DNA of 64,000 nucleotides, taken from PoT sp049331405 (GTDB lineage Bacteria > Planctomycetota > Planctomycetia > Isosphaerales > Isosphaeraceae). Position 1 is the stretch's first letter, and every line of letters begins with the position of its first letter. Under the pieces are notes generated by a model. That model was not told where the DNA came from. It made no database searches and saw nothing but the letters and a program-made list of their open reading frames with translations. Below are positions 17,610-25,399 of this stretch, in pieces. The stretch covers positions 4,774,001-4,838,000 of the forward strand of contig NZ_CP186274.1 of assembly GCF_049331405.1 (NCBI RefSeq), read 5' to 3'. The position numbers and the translations under genes were made by a program.

Positions 17610-17990
17610 TCAGGCCAGGAGCGTGGCTTCGCTCTCGATCTTGTCGAAGTGCGAGCCTTCATAACGCGCGGTAATTTTGGAGGAGATCCCGCCTCGGGGA
17701 GTGAAGTTGCCCACGACCTTCATCCATCTCGGCTGGCACGACTTGACGAGGTCGTCGAGGATCGTGTTGATCGAGTGCTCATAGAAAATCCCGCGATTCC
17801 GATAATCGAACAGGTAGAGCTTGAGACTCTTGAGCTCGATGCAGGTCTCGGCCGGGCAGTAGGTGATGAGGATCGTGCCGAAGTCGGGCTGGCCGGTCTT
17901 GGGGCAGACGGCGGTGAATTCGGGGCACGTGATCTCGATCTCGTACTCGCGGTCGGGGAACTGGTTCGGGAAGACTTCCAACAACGACAT
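17610..17990 (-). CDS. queF: NADPH-dependent 7-cyano-7-deazaguanine reductase
   Basis: Reduces preQ0 to preQ1 in queuosine biosynthesis. A 126-residue unimodular (short) QueF with CPEFTAVCPKTGQPDFG, where Cys29 is the nucleophile forming the thioimide, and the later CIELKSLKLYL plus FYEHSIN motifs. ATG at 17990 gives the standard N-terminus; the longer frame back to 18101 is not family-like. No preQ1 riboswitch is apparent in the short leader. Confidence 0.92.
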   Translation of the reverse strand: MSLLEVFPNQFPDREYEIEITCPEFTAVCPKTGQPDFGTILITYCPAETCIELKSLKLYLFDYRNRGIFYEHSINTILDDLVKSCQPRWMKVVGNFTPRGGISSKITARYEGSHFDKIESEATLLA

Positions 17991-18172
17991 CAGACGACTC
18001 CGATCTCGGCCGACAGGACATCCGGAGCGGACCTTCGTCTCGCTCGCATCCCGCCATTCTAACAGATCGAGCCCGATGCGCGACCGTGGCCGCGGGATCA
18101 TCGCCCCCTTGCCCGGCCTGAGATCGAACCGGGGCCATCGGCCGGGACCGAAGATTCTCCGAAGAACCCCGC

Positions 18173-18203
18173 TTGACCCTCACGCAACGTGAGGCCGTAC
18201 CAT
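18173..18203 (+). promoter_or_regulatory. MerR-type promoter with 19-bp spacer and operator palindrome
   Basis: A -35 box TTGACC (18173-18178) and a -10 box TACCAT (18198-18203) are separated by exactly 19 bases. The spacer carries the palindrome CCTCACG-CAA-CGTGAGG (18178-18194). A 19-bp spacer with an internal palindrome is the hallmark of MerR-activated promoters. It lies 47 bases upstream of the MerR start codon, which implies autoregulation. Confidence 0.8.
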
Positions 18204-18249
18204 GCCTTCGTGGCCGCGACGGGACGATTCGATGCGGAGAGGAAAGGTT

Positions 18250-19005
18250 ATGCGAGCGTTGGGTCTGAAGGTCGGGGAGCTCGCCAAGCAATCGGGCCTG
18301 ACGGTGCGGACGCTCCACCATTACGACGAGATCGGCCTGCTGAAGCCCTCGCAGCACAGCGAGTCCGGCTATCGGCTTTACACCAGGGCCGAGGTCGTGC
18401 GGTTGCAACAAGTCCTCTCGCTCCGGCAACTCGGGTTCTCGCTCGAGGAGATCCGGGATTGCCTGGACGGCCCCGGCTTCTCGCCCTCGGAGTTGTTGCG
18501 GCTCCACATCGGTCGGCTCCGTCGCCAGGTCGAGTTGCAGTAGGCCCTGGCCGACAAGCTCGAATCCATCGCCGGCCACTTCGACGCGACGGAGGAGGTC
18601 TCCGTCGACGAATTCCTCAACGTGATCCAGGGGATGACCGTGATCGAAAACTACTACACCCCCGAGCAGCTCGCCTACCTCGAGAAGCGACGCGAGGCCG
18701 TCGGCGAGGAGCGGATCAAGCAGTCGCAAACCGACTGGGCCGAACTCATCGCCGAGGTCCGGGCCGAAAAAGAAAAGGGGACCGACCCGGCCGACCCAAG
18801 AGTCCAGGCCCTCGCAAAACGCTGGTTCTCGCTCGTCGAAGAGTTCACCGGAGGCGACCCCGGCATCCGGCAGTCCCTCACCAAGCTCTGGAAGGAGCAA
18901 GGCGACAACCTCGCCGCCCAGCACGGCAGCCAGTCCGACCCCCGCGACGTTGGCGACTACATCGGCCAGGCCAAGGCCGTCCTCGACGCGAGCGGATCTG
19001 CCTGA
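18250..19005 (+). pseudogene. MerR/TipAS-domain regulator interrupted by an in-frame amber codon
   Basis: The first part (18250-18543) encodes a MerR helix-turn-helix (VGELAKQSGLTVRTLHHYDEI...) plus the dimerisation helix, ending RRQVELQ-TAG at 18541-18543. The same frame continues without a gap into LADKLESIAG..., and then a complete TipAS drug-binding domain (from about 18622 to 19005, including YYTPEQ, the EFTGGDPGI segment and YIGQAKAVL). The amber is one C-to-T change from CAG, a common codon at this position. The start at 18250 is set by GAGAGGAAAGG upstream; ATG at 18202 overlaps the promoter. It may be a recent pseudogene, a read-through product, a sequencing error, or two proteins: TipA of Streptomyces naturally makes a TipAS-only product from an internal start, and GTG at 18622 could do so here. 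Confidence 0.8.
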
Positions 19006-19079
19006 TGGTCACGCCAGCGGCCATCCCCTCTGACTCGAGCCGACGAGTGGGGATGGCCGCGGGTTCTAGAGGCGTTCGA

Positions 19080-20471
19080 TCAGTGCCCGCGCCGCTGCCG
19101 AGCCAGTCGGACCGGATGATGTGTGTGGAGGGCTCGGAGCCGATGGAAGGTCTGGGCCGTCGGGACCGGATGGCGTGCGCCGAGAGTCACCAAAGGCCTC
19201 GAACGCGTATGGACCGAAGTCTTGGCGACCTCCTGGTTCTGATGACTGCTCAGCACCCTGGCGAGGAACATCTCCTGCGTGCCGTTGCTGATGCGATTCG
19301 TCAAGCTCAACGGCGCCGGCTGAGGCCCCGTGGGCTGATTGACCGAGATGACCGGGTCGGATTCGGGGGAGCCGTGGTCGGGCGGCGAGTCTGATGGAGG
19401 CGTCTGGACCTGATCGATTGGGGCCGTTTTCCCATCGGGGATGGCCACCTTGGGATCAAGACGACCTATCTCCGGATACTCGGCCATGGTCGTAAACCAG
19501 ATGGCTCCGTCGGCGCCCATGGTGATAGCCACAGGATTTTCCCAGCCGTGATTCGGCAGGTCTATTGTGTATGTATCGAAATCCACGCCATCCGTGCTGA
19601 TTCGATAAACCTCTCCGAGTTCGCGACTTGTGAACCAAATCGCTCCGTCGGGTCCGGTGGTGATTCCACCCGGCAGCCCATCGATCGGGAAAAGGCTAAC
19701 CGTGCCCTGGGGAGTCAACTTACCGACCGCAAAACCATCCCCAGAAGCGTTCGCATCCTCTAGGGTAAACCATAGGTTGCCGTCCGGTCCTGTCGTCAAC
19801 CCCATGAAGTTAACGAATCCCTCGGCAATCGGATACTCCGTCACTTCTCCATTCGGCGTGATTCGATCGATCATACCTTCGGATTGGCCAGACCCGGTCG
19901 ACCTCGTGAACCAGACGTCCCCGTTCGAATCGGCGGTCATCGACTCTCGCCAGAAAATATGATTACCTGAAGGCAAAGTGAATTGGCTGAAGGTCCCATC
20001 GACAGAATAACGCCCGATCACATCAGGATTTTCTTCTGTGAACCAGATATTACCGGCACGATCGGTCGCCAATGCATAGGCCGACATTCCATCAGGCATC
20101 TTGATCTGCGACACCATCCCATCAGGCGTGACCTTAGCAAGGTAATTCACGTCGCTGAACATAACATTGGTGCCAAACCAGATATTACCATCGGGGCCAA
20201 CCGTCATTCCTGATGTGCCGTAATCGTAGACCGTCGACTGGCCGTCCTCCGTCATCTTACCAATTTGGCCATAAGTTCCCTTGAACCAGAGGTCTCCATC
20301 CGGGGCGCGGACCAAGACGGTGGGCCAATCACCTCCTGTATTCCCTCCTGTCGGATAAGACGTGATCCCGTCGCCGGATAAGAGGAGCCTTTGCTCGCAT
20401 GTTTCGAGGACGAAACGTATTCCTGCGCGGCGCGCAGCGGCAGACCGTTCGAGTTGGCGTCGATATCCCAT
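19080..20471 (-). CDS. Secreted virginiamycin-B-lyase-like beta-propeller protein
   Basis: A 463-residue protein. The N-terminus carries ETCEQRLLLSG near residue 25, like the planctomycete LE-x-R-x-LLS export motif. Six or so blades of about 43 residues follow, each with a GPDGxxWFT core (for example TVGPDGNIWFG, TTGPDGNLWFT, GADGAIWFT), the signature of Vgb/streptogramin-lyase-like propellers. From residue 350 a Pro/Ser/Asp-rich tail follows and ends in a basic segment. Catalytic activity is doubtful, since many such propellers are only structural. The gene is noticeably less G+C-rich than its neighbours and may be acquired. Confidence 0.78.
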   Translation of the reverse strand: MGYRRQLERSAAARRAGIRFVLETCEQRLLLSGDGITSYPTGGNTGGDWPTVLVRAPDGDLWFKGTYGQIGKMTEDGQSTVYDYGTSGMTVGPDGNIWFGTNVMFSDVNYLAKVTPDGMVSQIKMPDGMSAYALATDRAGNIWFTEENPDVIGRYSVDGTFSQFTLPSGNHIFWRESMTADSNGDVWFTRSTGSGQSEGMIDRITPNGEVTEYPIAEGFVNFMGLTTGPDGNLWFTLEDANASGDGFAVGKLTPQGTVSLFPIDGLPGGITTGPDGAIWFTSRELGEVYRISTDGVDFDTYTIDLPNHGWENPVAITMGADGAIWFTTMAEYPEIGRLDPKVAIPDGKTAPIDQVQTPPSDSPPDHGSPESDPVISVNQPTGPQPAPLSLTNRISNGTQEMFLARVLSSHQNQEVAKTSVHTRSRPLVTLGARHPVPTAQTFHRLRALHTHHPVRLARQRRGH

Positions 20472-20727
20472 GGGGGTCCCTGTCGTCCTGGTGTCAATCC
20501 ATCGTCAGTCATTCAATAGCGACGGCATGGGGAGGAAGGCCATCAAGCATCGGAATACCGAATTGTTTCGTCAAGACTACATGACTCAAATCAAGCATTT
20601 TTAAAATGGTCGTCGAAGCGATTCGAATTTTAGCGCGATGAAATGATGGCACGATCATCAGCTCTAACTTGGCCTGGAGAATCTACGATCCAACCGAGTG
20701 GAATGTTGGGCGCTTCTACGAGAAACG
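20472..20727. other. Intergenic region upstream of the propeller gene
   Basis: Lower-G+C spacer on the 5' side of the reverse propeller gene. It presumably holds that gene's promoter; no specific site is evident. Confidence 0.35.
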
Positions 20728-20765
20728 AAGACGCCCGCCGAGGCTTGCACCTCGGCGGGCGTCTT
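20728..20765 (-). terminator. Strong intrinsic terminator after the peroxidase gene
   Basis: A perfect 15-bp stem, AAGACGCCCGCCGAG with CTCGGCGGGCGTCTT, and an 8-base loop. Read on the reverse strand it is followed by CGTTTCTCG. It lies 43 bases after the peroxidase stop. Confidence 0.85.
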
Positions 20766-20808
20766 GAAGATCGATTCAGGCGAAAGCCGAGAGCAAGGAT
20801 CAGCCCGC

Positions 20809-22233
20809 TCAGTGGACAAACCCCGGGTGGAAGGCGTTGAAGGCGGCCTTCGCCGTGGGCATCTCGAGGGCTTCCTTGGGGTCCGGGCTCTTGCCATCGG
20901 CGCCGGGGGGCAAGGTCGGCAGGGCGACCTTGATGGGCTCGCCGTCGAGGGCCTTCATGAAGGCGACGAGGTCGGCCTTCTCGCTCGGAGTCAGATTCAG
21001 CTTCTTCATATCCTTGTCGAGCGACGGATTGGGCGTACCCCCTTTGTCGTAGTGCTCGACGACGTCCTCGAGGGTCGCCAGGCTGCCGTCGTGCATGTAC
21101 GGGCCGGTCTTCGAGGAGTCGCGGACGGTCGGGGTCTTGAAGGCACCGAGCTCGGCCGAGTTCTTGGCACCGATGGGAGAGATCGCCCAGCGGCCGAGGT
21201 CGGCGAACTCGTTCTTCTTCTCATCCCAGCCGATGCCAAGGTTGTGGAAGTTTTCATCCGTGAAGTTGAACCCGGCATGGCACGACGTGCACATGGCCTT
21301 GGCCTTGGTCACGCCCGGCTTGAACTCGTCGTCGCTGCTGAGCGAGATCCCGAAGAGGACCATCCCGCGCTTCTCGCTATCGGAGAGGGCCTTCAGGTCG
21401 CCGCCGCGGGTGTACTTGTCGTACTTCGAGTTGCCCGAGAGCGACGCGACGCGTTCGAACGAGGCCACGGCCTTCGCGAACCCGTCGAGGGTCACCTCGG
21501 TGCCGAAGACTTTCTTGAACTGCTCCTGGTAGGCCGGGATCGTCCGGAGCCGCGTGATGATCTCCTTATACGACTGCTTGCCCATCTCGATCGGGTTCTG
21601 GATCGGCCCCTGAGCCTGCCCTTCGAGCGAGGGCGCGCGGCCGTCCCAGAACATCGTCCGGCCGAAGGCCGTGTTGATGACCGTCGGCGCGTTGCGGCCG
21701 CCGAATTGCCCGTTGATGCCAGCGGAAGTCTTGAGGCTGTCGGTCCAGCCCTTCTCGGGGTTGTGGCAGGTCGCGCAGCTCACGGTCCCGTCGAGCGAGA
21801 CGCGGGGGTCGAAGTAGAGCTGCTTGCCCAGCTCGACCTTCCCCTTCGTGAGGGGGTTCGAGGCCGGGACGACGCCCGCGAGTGTCGAGGGCAAACCGAG
21901 GGGAGGCGTGAGCTGGTACGGCTCATCCTGGATCAGGCTCGTGTTCGGCAGGAGCCAGAGGACGCTATCGGGGCTCGGGCCCGCGCTCGCCTCGCCCCCT
22001 TCGACTTCCTGCTCGACCACATCGATGAGCTTCTTGGGGTCGACGTTCCGGCTCGGGGTGACGAGCTCGGCCTTGCCGGAGCCCTTGGCCGCGGGGGTCT
22101 CCGGCTTCGCCTCGGGCGAGGCCGCGGGAGTCTTCGCCGTTTCTTCCGTACCCGTCCCGCCGCAGCCGCCCAGGGCGAGCAGCAGGGGCACCGTTCCGAA
22201 GAGGGGTGCGATCGCACCGAGATATCGCCGCAT
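20809..22233 (-). CDS. Di-haem cytochrome c peroxidase lipoprotein (MauG/CCP family)
   Basis: A 474-residue protein with a lipoprotein signal (lipobox LALGGC, lipidated Cys24) and a Pro/Ala/Lys-rich tether to about residue 65. The two haem-binding domains follow. The haem motifs are CATCH (153-157) and CTSCH (315-319). GRTMFWDGRA and NLGIGWD are typical of the family. It would reduce hydrogen peroxide, or oxidise another substrate, with electrons from periplasmic cytochrome c. The start is ATG at 22233 and a strong terminator follows. Some relatives oxidise protein cofactors instead, so the activity is inferred. Confidence 0.9.
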   Translation of the reverse strand: MRRYLGAIAPLFGTVPLLLALGGCGGTGTEETAKTPAASPEAKPETPAAKGSGKAELVTPSRNVDPKKLIDVVEQEVEGGEASAGPSPDSVLWLLPNTSLIQDEPYQLTPPLGLPSTLAGVVPASNPLTKGKVELGKQLYFDPRVSLDGTVSCATCHNPEKGWTDSLKTSAGINGQFGGRNAPTVINTAFGRTMFWDGRAPSLEGQAQGPIQNPIEMGKQSYKEIITRLRTIPAYQEQFKKVFGTEVTLDGFAKAVASFERVASLSGNSKYDKYTRGGDLKALSDSEKRGMVLFGISLSSDDEFKPGVTKAKAMCTSCHAGFNFTDENFHNLGIGWDEKKNEFADLGRWAISPIGAKNSAELGAFKTPTVRDSSKTGPYMHDGSLATLEDVVEHYDKGGTPNPSLDKDMKKLNLTPSEKADLVAFMKALDGEPIKVALPTLPPGADGKSPDPKEALEMPTAKAAFNAFHPGFVH

Positions 22234-22823
22234 TCCGATGTTCTCCCGTCGGGACCTCTAAGTGGAGTCAACGCCCTGGGTCGAGGGGGGCAGGGCGCGG
22301 AGCGAACGTGTCCGGCTTCGATCACGCCGAGTCACGCCTTCTCAAGTGGAGCCTAAGAGTCGATCCGGCGTCGGACCTCGTCGATCATGGCTTGTTGGCG
22401 AGCGGCCCCTATTTTCTGGTGCCGAAGCCGAGCGGAGTCAATCGTCTCGTGCCCGCGGTTCGCGTCGCGGCGGGGTCCTGGGCATGATGCTTGCAAAAGG
22501 ATCAATGAGGCGGGCCGGTCGTACGGTGGCCACGAGACTTCCCTTGGTCCCTGCCTGCACGAATCGCAAAATCGTGATTTCGCAAGGCGGGCAGTTGCGT
22601 CCCGGGGGATTGAACTCGAGACCAAGCCCCGACTTGCACGAAGGAATGACTCGGAGGATGGCACCTTCTACTCAACGAGGCGACCGGCCTCCTCGAGAAT
22701 TCTCGCGAGGCTCGCTATTCTTATCGATAATGATTATCGGTGTCGGGCGGACCAGGGTCAAGCCTCGGGACTTAAAAGCGTAGGGCGACCACGAAGGCGG
22801 GGAAACTCCCCGAACAGCGAACC
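22234..22823. other. Divergent intergenic region, peroxidase / thioesterase
   Basis: 590 bases between divergent starts. Overlapping open frames are present but none is protein-like. The only sharp signal is a Fur/PerR-like palindrome at 22725-22739. Confidence 0.5.
22725..22739. promoter_or_regulatory. Fur/PerR-like 7-1-7 palindrome
   Basis: CGATAAT-G-ATTATCG is a perfect 7-1-7 inverted repeat in an otherwise G+C-rich region. It matches the Fur-family consensus core TGATAATnATTATCA at 12 of 14 arm positions. It lies 85 bases upstream of the thioesterase start and about 490 bases upstream of the peroxidase start. Confidence 0.6.
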
Positions 22824-23219
22824 ATGAAAACTCCGATCAAGATGGGCATGACGGGCGAGGAACGCGTCGTCGTGGGACCGAATAACCGGATCAGCTTCGC
22901 CGACGACCGCATGCCTGCGGTCCTGGCAACCCCCTGGCTCGTGGCCCACCTCGAGTACGCGGCGCGACACGCCATCGCCCCTTGTCTCTCCGAGAACGAG
23001 CGGAGCGTCGGCACCTTCGTGGAGGTCGAGCATCTCGCGCCGGCGCCCGAAGGCTTCACCGTCGTCTGCCGGGCCCGCGTCATCCACATCGACGGCCCGG
23101 TCGTCACCTTCCAGGTCGACGCCTCCGACGGGACGGAGCCGATCGCCAGGGGCCTGCACCGACGCCGGGTCATCGACGTCGACCGCTTCGCACGCCGGAT
23201 CGCGAGGAAAAAGGGCTAA
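22824..23219 (+). CDS. FlK-type hot-dog thioesterase
   Basis: A 131-residue single hot-dog-fold protein resembling fluoroacetyl-CoA thioesterase FlK and related proteins: TPWLVAHLEYAAR (central helix), SVGTFVEVEHLAPAPEG (substrate strand), HIDGPVVTFQVDA and a C-terminal HRRRVIDVDRF. Members hydrolyse acyl-CoA or detoxify small acyl thioesters. The particular substrate is unknown. ATG at 22824. Confidence 0.82.
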   Translation: MKTPIKMGMTGEERVVVGPNNRISFADDRMPAVLATPWLVAHLEYAARHAIAPCLSENERSVGTFVEVEHLAPAPEGFTVVCRARVIHIDGPVVTFQVDASDGTEPIARGLHRRRVIDVDRFARRIARKKG

Positions 23220-23423
23220 TACCCCCCGCGGAGAGGTCCATCGACCGAGGGGGCGAACGTTTCGGGGAAGCGGACTGGTCGATGGCCAGGCGTGGGCGGG
23301 CCTTATACACTCTCTAGGCTCCCGGAGGGCGAAGACGGTGACGAGGCGTGCCGCCCATCTCGGGACGCGGTTCCTTTGCGGTCCAATTGCAGCATCCCGA
23401 CAACGATCAGCCTTGGGTGAACT

Positions 23424-24947
23424 ATGTCGAAGAAGGTCGCCGTCTTCTGGCCGGGGGATTACCGCGCCAAGCCGAACGAATGGGCGTTGGCGCAGTCTCA
23501 GGAGACGACCACGCAACTGGTCGCCGCGCTCAAGAAGCTCGGGAGGGATCCGTACATCGTCGAGGGCTACCTGACCCGCCCCGACGAGTCGATCTCCAAG
23601 CTCGGCCCGATCGACGACCCACTCGTCGGCGTTTTCGTCCACTGGACCTACGCGCCCCACACGGTCGATGGGGTCGTGGGCAAGGAGAATCCCCTGCTCC
23701 TCGCCTCCAACTTCTCGGGGACCTGGCCCGGCCTCGTCGCCTTGCTGAACACCGCGGCGTCGCTCGAGAGCGTCGGCCGCGCCTGCTCAAGGGCCTGGAC
23801 CGACGCCCCCGACTGGACGGCCGACCCGGCGTTCATGGAGCGGCTCGACGAGTGGTGCTCCACCGGCCGGATCCACGCCGACGCCAGCGAAATCCACGGC
23901 GCGGGTGCGGTCTCGGCCGAGGCCCTCGCCACCGCCAACACGATCCGCGAGCAGATCCGCCAGAAGCGGATCCTGGCGCTCATGCTTGGCGACACGTCGA
24001 TGGGCATGATCAACGGCTACTTCGGCCCGAGGCTCCTCTACCCGATCGGCTTCAGCGAGCACAAGGTCGACCAAGCCTGGGTCGTCGAGCGGTCGCGGTC
24101 GATCTCCGACGCCCGCGTCGAGGACGCCTTCAAGTTCGTCAAGGATCGAGGGGTCACCTTCCACTGGGGCGAGGAAGACGCTGCCGACTTCACCCCCGAG
24201 TCCACCAAGGAGCAGCTCCGCGGCTACCTCACGGTGCTCGACCTCCTCGACGAGTTCAAGGCCGACTGCCTCGGCTGGCAGTACCAGCTCGGCCTCCTCA
24301 AGCTCGTCCCGCCGAGCGACTTCGCCGAGGGGCTCTTCAATTCCCACGCCAGGCCCGAGGGCAACGGCCACGTCGTCATCACGAGCACCGAGGCCGACCA
24401 GGGCAACCTCGTGCCGATGGAGTTGATGAAGCGCGTCCTCGAGGCCAAGGGCCTGCCCGGCGCGGTGATGTTCCACGACGTGCGCTGGGGTGCGTTGCAC
24501 GAAGGCCGTTGGCTCTGGGTCCTCCTGAACTCGGGGAGCTGCGGGGCCTACGCCTTCAACCACGACGTCGCGTCGCTCAAGGGCGTGCACAGCTACCGCC
24601 AGCCCTCGGGCTACTTCCCCGTCCCCGGCGGCACGTTCGCCGGCGAGAGCCTCCCCGGCGAGATCACCTGGGCCCGCGCCTGGATCGATCGCGAGGGGGA
24701 CCTCGTCATGGACCTCGGCAAGGGCGAGTCGGTTACGCTCCCCGAGCAGGTCCGCGAGTCGTGGTGGAGCGGCACGACCCGGCAATGGCCCTTCATGGCC
24801 GCCGACCTCGGCTGCTCCATGGAGACCATCATGTCTCACTACATGAGCAACCACATCGCCGTCGCCTACGGCGACATCTTCGGCGAGATGGTCGCGCTGA
24901 GCCAATCGCTCGGCTTCAAGCTCCGGATCTTCTCGAGCGGCCGTTGA
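23424..24947 (+). CDS. FucI/AraA-fold isomerase-like protein of unknown substrate
   Basis: A 507-residue protein resembling L-fucose/L-arabinose isomerase-type enzymes: an N-terminal Rossmann-like half (VAVFWPGDYRAKPNEWAL), a middle segment with LGDTSMGMINGYFGP, and a C-terminal beta domain with FNHDVASLKGVHSYRQ and PGGTFAGESLPGEITWAR. Possible Mn ligands are Glu in HWGEEDAADF, Asp in FHDVRWG and His in MSNHIAVAYG, but I cannot assign them with confidence. It is soluble with no signal peptide. The sugar or polyol substrate cannot be inferred from the neighbours. Confidence 0.7.
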   Translation: MSKKVAVFWPGDYRAKPNEWALAQSQETTTQLVAALKKLGRDPYIVEGYLTRPDESISKLGPIDDPLVGVFVHWTYAPHTVDGVVGKENPLLLASNFSGTWPGLVALLNTAASLESVGRACSRAWTDAPDWTADPAFMERLDEWCSTGRIHADASEIHGAGAVSAEALATANTIREQIRQKRILALMLGDTSMGMINGYFGPRLLYPIGFSEHKVDQAWVVERSRSISDARVEDAFKFVKDRGVTFHWGEEDAADFTPESTKEQLRGYLTVLDLLDEFKADCLGWQYQLGLLKLVPPSDFAEGLFNSHARPEGNGHVVITSTEADQGNLVPMELMKRVLEAKGLPGAVMFHDVRWGALHEGRWLWVLLNSGSCGAYAFNHDVASLKGVHSYRQPSGYFPVPGGTFAGESLPGEITWARAWIDREGDLVMDLGKGESVTLPEQVRESWWSGTTRQWPFMAADLGCSMETIMSHYMSNHIAVAYGDIFGEMVALSQSLGFKLRIFSSGR

Positions 24948-25399
24948 GGCACCGGGAATCGCAGACCTTCGTCGCCGGGGCGGGTACGAGCCATAAGTCG
25001 TGCCCGGCCCTGACGGAGGACTTCCAGGTCGGCCGCGAACCCGGAACTTCCCTTGAAAGGCCTCTATACGAAAGAACTCGTTGGAGCCTTCCGCCGTGGC
25101 AGAGGGGTTGATAGACTCGGGGAAGTCGACTTGAGCAGCGAAACCGACGAATCGACCACGACGAGCTAACAAGATACGACTTCCAGGGGATTCCCGAGAT
25201 GGAACCCGCGGTTGTGACTTGCACTCGGGGTCGCCTCGTGGGCCTATCCGGCAGGATGGACCCGACGGGGCGAGGTCCCGCATTGGCGATGCCACGACTC
25301 CTCGGCAACTCCGCCGGAGGGTCCCGCCTCGGGCCGTCCACTACGCGTCTCGAAGATCCGCAAATTGCCGGGCAAGTTCCGAAAATTCTTCGGCCGCTG
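24948..25399. other. Intergenic / leader region
   Basis: 450 bases with no convincing gene. An in-frame extension of the next gene reaches back to 25199 but lacks protein-like features and would bury the signal peptide. Confidence 0.4.

Noticed and set aside
17991..18100. Possible preQ1 riboswitch before queF
   Set aside because: No preQ1 aptamer-like pseudoknot or A-rich tail is visible in the short leader.
18541..18543. Amber codon as pyrrolysine or general stop reassignment
   Set aside because: Other interrupted genes in the window use TGA and TAA, and intact genes end with all three stops, so recoding of one codon does not explain the pattern.
23348..25111. 587-codon forward frame over the isomerase-like gene
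   Set aside because: Arg/Pro-rich shadow in another frame; the 23424 frame is protein-like.
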